Shown here: one piece after another, positions 19,095-24,639 of the stretch
Numbering within the stretch: the first letter of the stretch is position 1
Layout: every line of letters starts with the position of its first letter
Source: a virus
DNA length: 25,516 bases
IMG/VR virus record: IMGVR_UViG_3300028610_000630
Coordinates: 1-25,516 of that record
Reading direction: 5' to 3' (one strand)
Program-made: the position numbers and the translations under genes
The notes under the pieces: generated by a model
Told to the model about the DNA's origin: nothing
Databases searched by the model: none
What the model saw: the letters and a program-made list of their open reading frames with translations, nothing else

Positions 19095-19312
19095 TGGTTA
19101 ATTTTCTCGCTTATGTAATATTAATCTTTATTGCGGTGGCTTTATTGTGGGCATCAGATGATGATAATTTGTGTGAGTATGCAGAAGCAGAAATTGCTGC
19201 ATTTGGTATGTGTGCTATGGACACAATGTGTTTTACTAATCCCGATGATTATGCAAATGTAACTTTCTTTTTAGAAATAGGTAAAAAATATTGTAATAAG
19301 GAAAAAGAATGA
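19094..19312 (+). CDS. 72-residue membrane-anchored Cys-rich protein
   Basis: Residues 3-19 are a membrane segment or signal. The exported part has four Cys (LCEYAEAE, GMCAMDTMCF, KKYCNK). It resembles in layout the product at 7162 (signal, then four Cys), though sequence similarity is slight. No family is recognised. Confidence 0.57.
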   Translation: MVNFLAYVILIFIAVALLWASDDDNLCEYAEAEIAAFGMCAMDTMCFTNPDDYANVTFFLEIGKKYCNKEKE

Positions 19313-19593
19313 ATATGATAATTCATAAAGCTGAAATGTTTCCCGCGGTTAAGATACCCATAGGTAGTAAAGGAATGAAAGCTGCTGAATTTGAAATAAA
19401 AAGACTTAAAGCTTTATGTGATACTAGATTATGTGAAATCAATAGTTTAGGGGATATAGTAGAACAGGGCCTTTGTAGATATAATTGTCGCAGACGTGCA
19501 GATATTTGGAAGGATGGATTTAATTTCTCTGAAATGGTATCAGGATATACAGCGGATGAAGCATATAAAATATGGAAGGAAGATAATGAATGA
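19309..19593 (+). CDS. 94-residue hypothetical protein
   Basis: ATGA overlap with the previous gene. Contains RLKALCDTRLCEIN and GLCRYNCRRRADIWKDG, with four Cys in two pairs that could bind a metal. No family is recognised. Confidence 0.55.
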   Translation: MNMIIHKAEMFPAVKIPIGSKGMKAAEFEIKRLKALCDTRLCEINSLGDIVEQGLCRYNCRRRADIWKDGFNFSEMVSGYTADEAYKIWKEDNE

Positions 19594-19813
19594 AGAAGTA
19601 ACATATTTAGAATTTGAAGATGAAGAAGATTCTAGATCAATGGTATACAAAGATGAAGAACGCACATCATTTAGAATTATGGTACAGCCTGAAATGTATT
19701 TGCTTGCTTTGATTGATGATCCTAAAGCAATTCAAGGTGATGTATTACCTGCAGTGAGACAATTAATGGATGCGGCATATGAACAAGGTAAACAACTAGG
19801 GAAATCATTGTAA
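19586..19813 (+). CDS. 75-residue acidic hypothetical protein
   Basis: ATG 19586 follows GGAAGGA; the frame upstream of it runs through the previous gene. The product starts with a run of Glu and Asp (YLEFEDEEDSRS) and ends with a helix (VLPAVRQLMDAAYEQGKQLG). No family is recognised. Confidence 0.58.
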   Translation: MNEEVTYLEFEDEEDSRSMVYKDEERTSFRIMVQPEMYLLALIDDPKAIQGDVLPAVRQLMDAAYEQGKQLGKSL

Positions 19814-20148
19814 TGAGGATGCGAGCAAATGCACGATTAGCCTACGGTGTAATCGTAGATGAAGAAAAAATATATGATATTATAGGGGAAGTATATGAAG
19901 ATGGTTTCTATGAATATATGGAAGATAATTATCCATCATTAGATATAACTTCTTGTGGTGCTGATATGTGTGAATTATATGTGGTTGGCCCCATGAATAA
20001 TTCTAAAAGTGTAGAGTGGGGAGAATGGTTAAAAATCACGAGAAAAGATTTAAAAGATCCCTGGCATACTGTAGAGTTGGCTAAGTTTTGTGAAGATCAC
20101 AAAATAGATGATTACTATGGTTGGTATTTAGGGGCATATTTTGGCTGA
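19813..20148 (+). CDS. 111-residue hypothetical protein
   Basis: TAATG overlap with the previous gene. Alpha/beta and acidic, with LAYGVIVDEEKIYDII, CGADMCELYVVGP and an aromatic C terminus (DDYYGWYLGAYFG). No family is recognised. Confidence 0.62.
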   Translation: MRMRANARLAYGVIVDEEKIYDIIGEVYEDGFYEYMEDNYPSLDITSCGADMCELYVVGPMNNSKSVEWGEWLKITRKDLKDPWHTVELAKFCEDHKIDDYYGWYLGAYFG

Positions 20149-20167
20149 AATGAATAAGGAAAGATTA

Positions 20168-20467
20168 ATGGAAGTAACATATAAACAAGGCATGACCACA
20201 GTTTGGACCGATGGGGAGAAAATAATAATAAAAAACCCCACCGGTTTTACTCATGTAAAAGCTAATGTTGAAAATATATTTGGAATGGGTGAGTATGATA
20301 AGATTGCTGATACTCACTATACAATGGATGAAGGCGTTGGCAGATTAAATACTGTTGCCAGGGAATGGAAAATGGTAGGAGGATATATTCCTCAACGTGC
20401 ACTAGACGATCTAGAAGCACAAGGCAAGGATGAAAGTTTAATTGATAAATATTTCGGAGGTACTTAA
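20168..20467 (+). CDS. 99-residue hypothetical protein
   Basis: Several in-frame starts exist (TTG 20141, ATG 20150, ATG 20168); AAGGAAAG is best spaced for 20168, and 20150 remains possible. The middle (GEKIIIKNPTGFTHVKANV) is beta-like, and the end (QRALDDLEAQGKDESL) is helical. No family is recognised. Confidence 0.57.
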   Translation: MEVTYKQGMTTVWTDGEKIIIKNPTGFTHVKANVENIFGMGEYDKIADTHYTMDEGVGRLNTVAREWKMVGGYIPQRALDDLEAQGKDESLIDKYFGGT

Positions 20468-20748
20468 TGTTTGGAACAATAATTGATGTACTTGGTACAT
20501 TTACATTTGCACTAGGTTGGCTTATACTTATTTATGGATTGTGGCGCAATCAACGTGTGGCTAAGAAATCTCCTCTAGTAGATAATACTAATTTTGGGCC
20601 ACGTGTAGCAGCTATCGTAGAAGTAATACTACATCCTGACCATGCTGCTTACTGGAAAAACCCTAACGGAACTAGAGTGTTTCCGGCACTGGGTCAAGAT
20701 TCTAGTGAACAATTTGGTATCAGAGAAGATGATGGTAAAACAACCTGA
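20467..20748 (+). CDS. 93-residue membrane-anchored hypothetical protein
   Basis: TAATG overlap. Residues 5-26 form a membrane helix followed by a basic cytoplasmic-type stretch (RNQRVAKKS). No family is recognised. Confidence 0.58.
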   Translation: MFGTIIDVLGTFTFALGWLILIYGLWRNQRVAKKSPLVDNTNFGPRVAAIVEVILHPDHAAYWKNPNGTRVFPALGQDSSEQFGIREDDGKTT

Positions 20749-20971
20749 ATTTATAGATGTACCTAGCAAAGCAATATTAGATGGCGTTTCCCCTAATATA
20801 ATTAAAGGAATTGAAGCGGCCGATCAAAATACAATAGTGGAGAAAATAGAGTGGACCACCGAAGGCTTAAGAGTGTGGCTAACACCGAGGAACTTGGAAA
20901 ACAGTTGCTCACAGAAGCAAGAGTCTCCTTCAGATACTGGCACTCTAGTAAATCCTGTAGAGAACACATGA
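20732..20971 (+). CDS. 79-residue hypothetical protein
   Basis: ATG 20732 (or 20729) lies inside the previous gene's end. The first half (PEFIDVPSKAILDGVSPNII) looks like a folded protein; the last 40 codons overlap the next gene in another frame and encode a low-complexity Ser/Asn/Pro tail, which may be a by-product of the overlap. Confidence 0.45.
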   Translation: MVKQPEFIDVPSKAILDGVSPNIIKGIEAADQNTIVEKIEWTTEGLRVWLTPRNLENSCSQKQESPSDTGTLVNPVENT

Positions 20972-21051
20972 ATAATCCATACTTTGATAAAACTCAATGT
21001 ATGGATATTCTTGATGCATTTGATGATAAAGATGAAAAGAGGTTAGCATGA
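20851..21051 (+). CDS. 66-residue hypothetical protein (GTG start)
   Basis: GTG 20851 follows GGAG; GTG 20875 after GAAGG is an alternative. It overlaps the previous gene by about 120 bp. The product looks plausible (TEELGKQLLTEARVSFRYW; CMDILDAFDDKDEKRLA). ATGA overlap with the next gene supports its end. Confidence 0.48.
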   Translation: MDHRRLKSVANTEELGKQLLTEARVSFRYWHSSKSCREHMNNPYFDKTQCMDILDAFDDKDEKRLA

Positions 21052-21266
21052 AAAGAGTAATAACATTTGGGCCATATGAATGGTCAGAAAAAGGTTTTTG
21101 GTTTCAAAGAGACTATGTTCAAGAAGGTGCAGTTAGAGTTATTGATAATAGATTACTTCAAGCTGTACCACATACAATAGAATTTGACGAACCTAAATAT
21201 GATACGAAAACTCAAAGTATGGAAACTAGCGAAAAAGTATGGGCTTGGGTACCTATAGATGATTGA
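21048..21266 (+). CDS. 72-residue hypothetical protein
   Basis: Beta-rich and aromatic (VITFGPYEWSEKGFWFQRDY; KVWAWVPIDD). No family is recognised. ATGA overlap with the previous gene and 8-bp overlap with the next. Confidence 0.58.
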   Translation: MKRVITFGPYEWSEKGFWFQRDYVQEGAVRVIDNRLLQAVPHTIEFDEPKYDTKTQSMETSEKVWAWVPIDD

Positions 21267-21429
21267 GAAAGAAACACTTATAGCAGTAATGGCTATATTA
21301 ACCGAACGTAAAAATTTAGCAGAATATAAATTTGCTCAAGGTCAAAAAGAATACGGTTTTATTGTACAAGAATTAGAAGAACAACAAAAAATATTCAGAA
21401 GATTACTTAACAGTTTACATACAATATGA
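21259..21429 (+). CDS. 56-residue helical protein
   Basis: ATG 21259 lies inside the previous gene's end. Helical throughout (LIAVMAILTERKNLAEYKF; VQELEEQQKIFRRLL), likely coiled coil. No family is recognised. ATGA into the next gene. Confidence 0.5.
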   Translation: MIEKETLIAVMAILTERKNLAEYKFAQGQKEYGFIVQELEEQQKIFRRLLNSLHTI

Positions 21430-21602
21430 TTGTAGATAATAAGTGTTGTAAGTGTAATTATAAGTGGAAAGATCAACCTGGAGCATTTGCTACCTATAGA
21501 GACGAAAGAGGTGCACATTGTCCCAGGTGCGGATCTGTATATTTTAAATGGGTAAGTTATCGAAATGATCTAAGGAATCATCAAAAAGATTTTCTGACTT
21601 GA
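21426..21602 (+). CDS. 58-residue zinc-ribbon protein
   Basis: ATG 21426 overlaps the previous TGA. Two knuckles, CCKC (residues 7-10) and CPRC (about 34-37) with a C-G after the second, are spaced as in a zinc ribbon. Such small ribbons bind nucleic acid or protein partners. Its end overlaps the -35 box of the next promoter. Confidence 0.65.
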   Translation: MIVDNKCCKCNYKWKDQPGAFATYRDERGAHCPRCGSVYFKWVSYRNDLRNHQKDFLT

Positions 21603-21626
21603 TATTTCTTGAAAATTCTGTATAAT
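21599..21626 (+). promoter_or_regulatory. Internal promoter
   Basis: TTGATA (21599-21604), 16 nt, TATAAT (21621-21626) followed by ATATATTATA. Confidence 0.75.
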
Positions 21627-21667
21627 ATATATTATAGATTTTTCATAAAATATTTAAGGATAAACAT

Positions 21668-22015
21668 ATGCAACCTAAGATTTTAGTAGACTCTCTGGAT
21701 TTAGTATTTCAAGAGGCTAAGATTACTCATCCATATTTTCAAAGTTGGTGGGATGAACTTAAGGATGTGATTGACGAAGCTTATCCTGATCTTACATCGA
21801 TTCAAATTGGTCGTAAGTATGTCATGGAGACAAAGAAAGGACGTGCTATTGTACAGGTAACGAAAGAAAATCAAAAGACTTGGGTCATGTACGAACTGGA
21901 GGGTTCGTCTCGTCCTGGTTGTCGTTGGATGATTGGTAAGACTTGGTGTACTGCCGAAAAAATTCAGGCTGTTACCACAGATGCTGTCATTCCCAACACT
22001 GTGAGAGTGAAATAA
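21668..22015 (+). CDS. 115-residue hypothetical protein
   Basis: AAGGA lies before ATG 21668, downstream of the promoter at 21599. The product has a helical first half (LDLVFQEAKITHPYFQSWW; ELKDVIDEAYPDL) and a beta-rich basic second half. No family is recognised. Confidence 0.65.
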   Translation: MQPKILVDSLDLVFQEAKITHPYFQSWWDELKDVIDEAYPDLTSIQIGRKYVMETKKGRAIVQVTKENQKTWVMYELEGSSRPGCRWMIGKTWCTAEKIQAVTTDAVIPNTVRVK

Positions 22016-22016
22016 T

Positions 22017-22187
22017 ATGACATATAGAAAATGGGAAACTGAAGTTGATAACTTTATGGTAGTAAAGTATGGTGTAGGGATTGATGACATTCCTGATATG
22101 CCTTATCGCGATTGGTGGAAGAACGATATGCCAGTTAAAGATGCTGTCAAAGAAGCTATCCGCATAGTTAATGAAGGAGGATTTTAA
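22017..22187 (+). CDS. 56-residue protein of a small phage family
   Basis: ATG 22017 lies just after the previous stop. The pattern IDDIPDMPYRDWWKNDMPV followed by a helix (AVKEAIRIVNEGGF) is one I recognise from many small phage proteins of unknown function. GAAGGAGG near its end serves the next gene. Confidence 0.58.
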   Translation: MTYRKWETEVDNFMVVKYGVGIDDIPDMPYRDWWKNDMPVKDAVKEAIRIVNEGGF

Positions 22188-22188
22188 T

Positions 22189-22398
22189 ATGAAAGCAGGA
22201 AGTACAGTTATAAAGAGATGTAATTGTAAATCTAAATATCAAGATTCAGTTCATGGTAAAGATTTGAGAGTACATACTGTAGGGTCTGACAAAAGTGGAA
22301 CTCAATCTATAAATTGTACTATTTGTGGTCCTTCACCTAAATCAATATCTCGTTTAGTGTCTCATGGACGAGTGCACAATAAGAAAATACACGGATGA
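22189..22398 (+). CDS. 69-residue Cys-containing protein, probable zinc binding
   Basis: ATG 22189 follows GAAGGAGG. CNCKSKYQDSVHG and CTICGPSPK provide two Cys pairs in the style of small phage zinc-binding proteins with a beta hairpin between (LRVHTVG). Function unknown. ATGA overlap with the next gene. Confidence 0.6.
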   Translation: MKAGSTVIKRCNCKSKYQDSVHGKDLRVHTVGSDKSGTQSINCTICGPSPKSISRLVSHGRVHNKKIHG

Positions 22399-22685
22399 AT
22401 GATGCACAAAAAGAAAGACTTATAAAATTGATAGAGGAATGTGGAGAAGTAATCCAGATTGCCTCTAAAACTTTACAGTACGGATTTAACGAAAGATATA
22501 AAGATAACTCAGATAATAGAGAACGTCTAGAAAAGGAAATAGCAGACGTTCTTTTTTGGGTGCTCATGTTAAATGAGTATGATGATATTAAATTAAATAA
22601 TATAGATGATTATTTAGTATCAGAAGAAATATATAAAAGAAAAATGGAATATTCACAATATCAACCTGAGAGTACGTGGAAATGA
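22395..22685 (+). CDS. MazG-like nucleotide pyrophosphohydrolase
   Basis: A 96-residue all-alpha protein with EECGE (residues 14-18) and EIADVLFWVLML (Glu48, Asp51), the metal-binding E-x-x-E and E-x-x-D pairs of the MazG/dUTPase-like superfamily. These enzymes cleave nucleoside triphosphates to monophosphates, removing non-canonical nucleotides or lowering (p)ppGpp-related signalling; phage MazG is a common auxiliary gene. ATGA overlaps on both sides. Confidence 0.8.
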   Translation: MNDAQKERLIKLIEECGEVIQIASKTLQYGFNERYKDNSDNRERLEKEIADVLFWVLMLNEYDDIKLNNIDDYLVSEEIYKRKMEYSQYQPESTWK

Positions 22686-23215
22686 CTAATTCAGCTTTAG
22701 GAAAAGTATTTGATACTCTTTTAAATGCTATCAATTTATTCAGATTTTGGATAGTATTAGACCCATTTGAACAGGGAATTATATTAAGACTAGGAGAATT
22801 TCATAGAGAAGTAGGTCCTGGTTTTCATTGGCGGAGAGCTTTTAATGTTGATAGACTACTTTGGTTAAATGTACGTAAAAAAACCAGGGATAGTTGGGAA
22901 ATGACTCTAACTTCTAAAGATAATAAACCTATAACTATGTCGTTTGATATGATTGTGGAAGTAGTTAATGCCAAAAAAGCATTATTAGCTGTAGATAGTT
23001 GGACTAGTGTAGCATATACTACTTCTAAAATTATGTTATCACAAATAGTAGCTAATACCAATGCTAGTTGTATAAATGGTTCAGATTTTGCTAAAAAAGT
23101 ACATAATACTATTAATCTTGTAGTACAAAATTATGGTGTTGAAGTAACTGAGTTCGGTTTAACCGATATGGCACAAAGTAAAGCTTATCGTGTATTCACG
23201 GGGGCAAGTAAATGA
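22682..23215 (+). CDS. Band-7/SPFH-domain membrane protein (second of two)
   Basis: ATG 22682 overlaps the previous TGA. The 177-residue product has a hydrophobic N terminus (NLFRFWIVL) and Band-7 marks: FEQGIILRLGEF, GPGFHWRRAFNVD, LTSKDNKPITMSFDMIVEV and a C-terminal VEVTEFGLTDMAQSKAYRV. It shares layout and length with the product at 8168 but has an AT-rich coding style and clearly diverged sequence, so the two are old paralogues or came from different sources. It is followed by a coiled-coil gene that could supply the helical part missing from the short SPFH core. Confidence 0.83.
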   Translation: MTNSALGKVFDTLLNAINLFRFWIVLDPFEQGIILRLGEFHREVGPGFHWRRAFNVDRLLWLNVRKKTRDSWEMTLTSKDNKPITMSFDMIVEVVNAKKALLAVDSWTSVAYTTSKIMLSQIVANTNASCINGSDFAKKVHNTINLVVQNYGVEVTEFGLTDMAQSKAYRVFTGASK

Positions 23216-23394
23216 TAAAGGAAAAACGAATTTTAAGTCAATTACAACTACTATTAAACGGTAAAAATGCAAGAATTAGAGACTTAACTGGAGAAATAAC
23301 AGAATTAAAAAGGAAATTAAATCACAGTATCCTAGTAGTATCTAGACTAGATAAAAAACTTATAGAACTAGATAAAAACGATAAAAAATCTTGA
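23212..23394 (+). CDS. 60-residue coiled-coil protein
   Basis: ATGA overlap with the Band-7 gene. Heptad-like Leu/Ile spacing runs along the whole chain (ILSQLQLLLNGKNARI; LTGEITELKRKLNHSIL), with many Lys. It may associate with the Band-7 protein; this is inferred from coupling alone. Confidence 0.6.
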   Translation: MIKEKRILSQLQLLLNGKNARIRDLTGEITELKRKLNHSILVVSRLDKKLIELDKNDKKS

Positions 23395-23395
23395 C

Positions 23396-23423
23396 TTGAT
23401 AATTTTTGAAAAAGCTGTATAAT
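23396..23423 (+). promoter_or_regulatory. Promoter of the 42-residue membrane protein
   Basis: TTGATA (23396-23401), 16 nt, TATAAT (23418-23423) followed by ATATATA. Confidence 0.75.
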
Positions 23424-23453
23424 ATATATATAGATTGGGGAAAGGTATCTAAC

Positions 23454-23582
23454 GTGAAAGTTTTATTGATAATGGTTGTGGCAGTGGTAGCACTTAATTG
23501 GTTATACACAGTAGCACCTGGATATGCAGTTTTTATTGGTGGAGTAGCTTTACTATACGCTATACACAGTGAGTTTGGCTGA
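23454..23582 (+). CDS. 42-residue membrane protein (GTG start)
   Basis: AAAGG lies before GTG 23454. The product is one or two membrane helices (VLLIMVVAVVALNWLY; GGVALLYAIHS). It has its own promoter. No family is recognised. Confidence 0.5.
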   Translation: MKVLLIMVVAVVALNWLYTVAPGYAVFIGGVALLYAIHSEFG

Positions 23583-23600
23583 GCTAGTTAAAAATAATTC

Positions 23601-23629
23601 TTGACACCTTGTTCATTTTATGAGATAAT
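23601..23629 (+). promoter_or_regulatory. Promoter upstream of the 31-residue gene, first of two
   Basis: TTGACA (23601-23606), 17 nt, GATAAT (23624-23629). Confidence 0.7.
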
Positions 23630-23653
23630 ATATTTAAGTTTGAAAATTTTGTC

Positions 23654-23682
23654 TTGAAATGTTATACTAATTTTGATATAAT
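23654..23682 (+). promoter_or_regulatory. Promoter upstream of the 31-residue gene, second of two
   Basis: TTGAAA (23654-23659), 17 nt, TATAAT (23677-23682) followed by ATATA. Confidence 0.7.
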
Positions 23683-23719
23683 ATATAAAGTGAAAAATAA
23701 ATGAGGAGGCAACATTAAA

Positions 23720-23815
23720 ATGATTGATCCCTCAATACTTAATTGGTCGGTTGTTATTTTTATATTTCTAACTACATGGTTGTTAGTAACTATGGGAGAT
23801 ACTGACGGTAAATAG
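23720..23815 (+). CDS. 31-residue single-span membrane protein
   Basis: GAGGAGG lies 10 nt before ATG 23720. The product MIDPSILNWS plus a hydrophobic helix and GDTDGK tail has two promoters of its own. No family is recognised. Confidence 0.5.
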   Translation: MIDPSILNWSVVIFIFLTTWLLVTMGDTDGK

Positions 23816-23836
23816 TTAGCAATGGAAAAATAATTC

Positions 23837-23865
23837 TTGACAATACGGTGAAAATTTCGTATAAT
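23837..23865 (+). promoter_or_regulatory. Consensus promoter of structured RNA C
   Basis: TTGACA (23837-23842), 17 nt, TATAAT (23860-23865): perfect boxes, preceded by TAATTC as in several other promoters here. Confidence 0.88.
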
Positions 23866-23871
23866 ATAGAT

Positions 23872-24410
23872 ATAAATTTTAATAACCCGCGAACAAATGA
23901 AATCCTCTTGGGAGAGTGTTATTAGTAACGGGTTTAGTCTGCGGATATTAGACTTAAATTCAAGTATGCCCCGCCTGATAAGCGTAAGAACTATCACAGT
24001 TTTCCGCCGCTGAGTGGCGGGTTCTATAAATAACCAGCAGGCGCTTGTATGCCAAGCGATGAAATAATAGGCATGGGTTCATTAGCTTCATGATACTATA
24101 ACCCCGGACTAATAGGTAGAGAGCGACGGCATTCTGCTTTACCGAAAAATAGAAAGCGGTAGATACTGATTATTAGATTAATGTATCGTCAGGTGTCGGA
24201 GTCATACGTTCCCCTTGGCGTCATTGCCAGACGTAAAAGGCAAATCTAATCCACGATGAAGAGTTGTTAGTGTTAGATTAGTAAAGGATATAAGGGCTTT
24301 GATAGGGGTCTTATACCGGACTTAGAAGCAACTAGTATTTTAAGGTAAACAACCACCGGAAATGCCAGTTAAACTATTCGTCCGCCCCACGACACGGGGC
24401 ATTTATAATC
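23872..24410 (+). ncRNA. Large structured non-coding RNA C, about 540 nt
   Basis: From a consensus promoter to a GCCCC/GGGGC hairpin (24384-24400) there is no credible gene on the plus strand, but pairing is dense. Examples are 23884-23889 with 23929-23934, 23936-23940 with 23950-23954, 23972-23977 with 24038-24043 enclosing 23987-23991 with 24021-24025 and 24004-24008 with 24016-24020, and 24243-24249 with 24273-24279. The final hairpin has a poor T-run, so the 3' end is estimated. Size, phage setting and multibranch layout recall ornate phage RNAs such as ROOL or GOLLD, but I cannot match conserved sequence to either. Confidence 0.72.
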
Positions 24411-24437
24411 AAACATATTCATAGAGTATTTTTAATT

Positions 24438-24632
24438 ATGGACAAAGAAAAAGAAGATCAACCAAAGGATTATGTAGAATTTGCAGATTTTCTTAGGGAC
24501 GAATATAGTTTTTTAACTTGGAATCAAAAGATTTTATATCGTTTGCAAAACCATGTAATCAAGGTAATACTATTTGTTTTTATGGCAGGAATTTTTACTG
24601 GAGCTTATTTAGATAAGTTTCAAATATTATAA
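24438..24632 (+). CDS. 64-residue protein with C-terminal membrane anchor
   Basis: ATG 24438 begins a hydrophilic acidic N terminus (MDKEKEDQPKDYVEFADF), a helical middle and one membrane span at about 43-58 (VILFVFMAGIFTGAYL). It lies between two large RNAs. No family is recognised; no strong ribosome site is visible. Confidence 0.5.
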   Translation: MDKEKEDQPKDYVEFADFLRDEYSFLTWNQKILYRLQNHVIKVILFVFMAGIFTGAYLDKFQIL

Positions 24633-24639
24633 GGTTTTG

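Noticed and set aside
23662-23997. Minus-strand 111-codon frame
   Set aside because: It covers two consensus plus-strand promoters, a ribosome site with a small gene and the start of RNA C; no ribosome site or family features on the minus strand.
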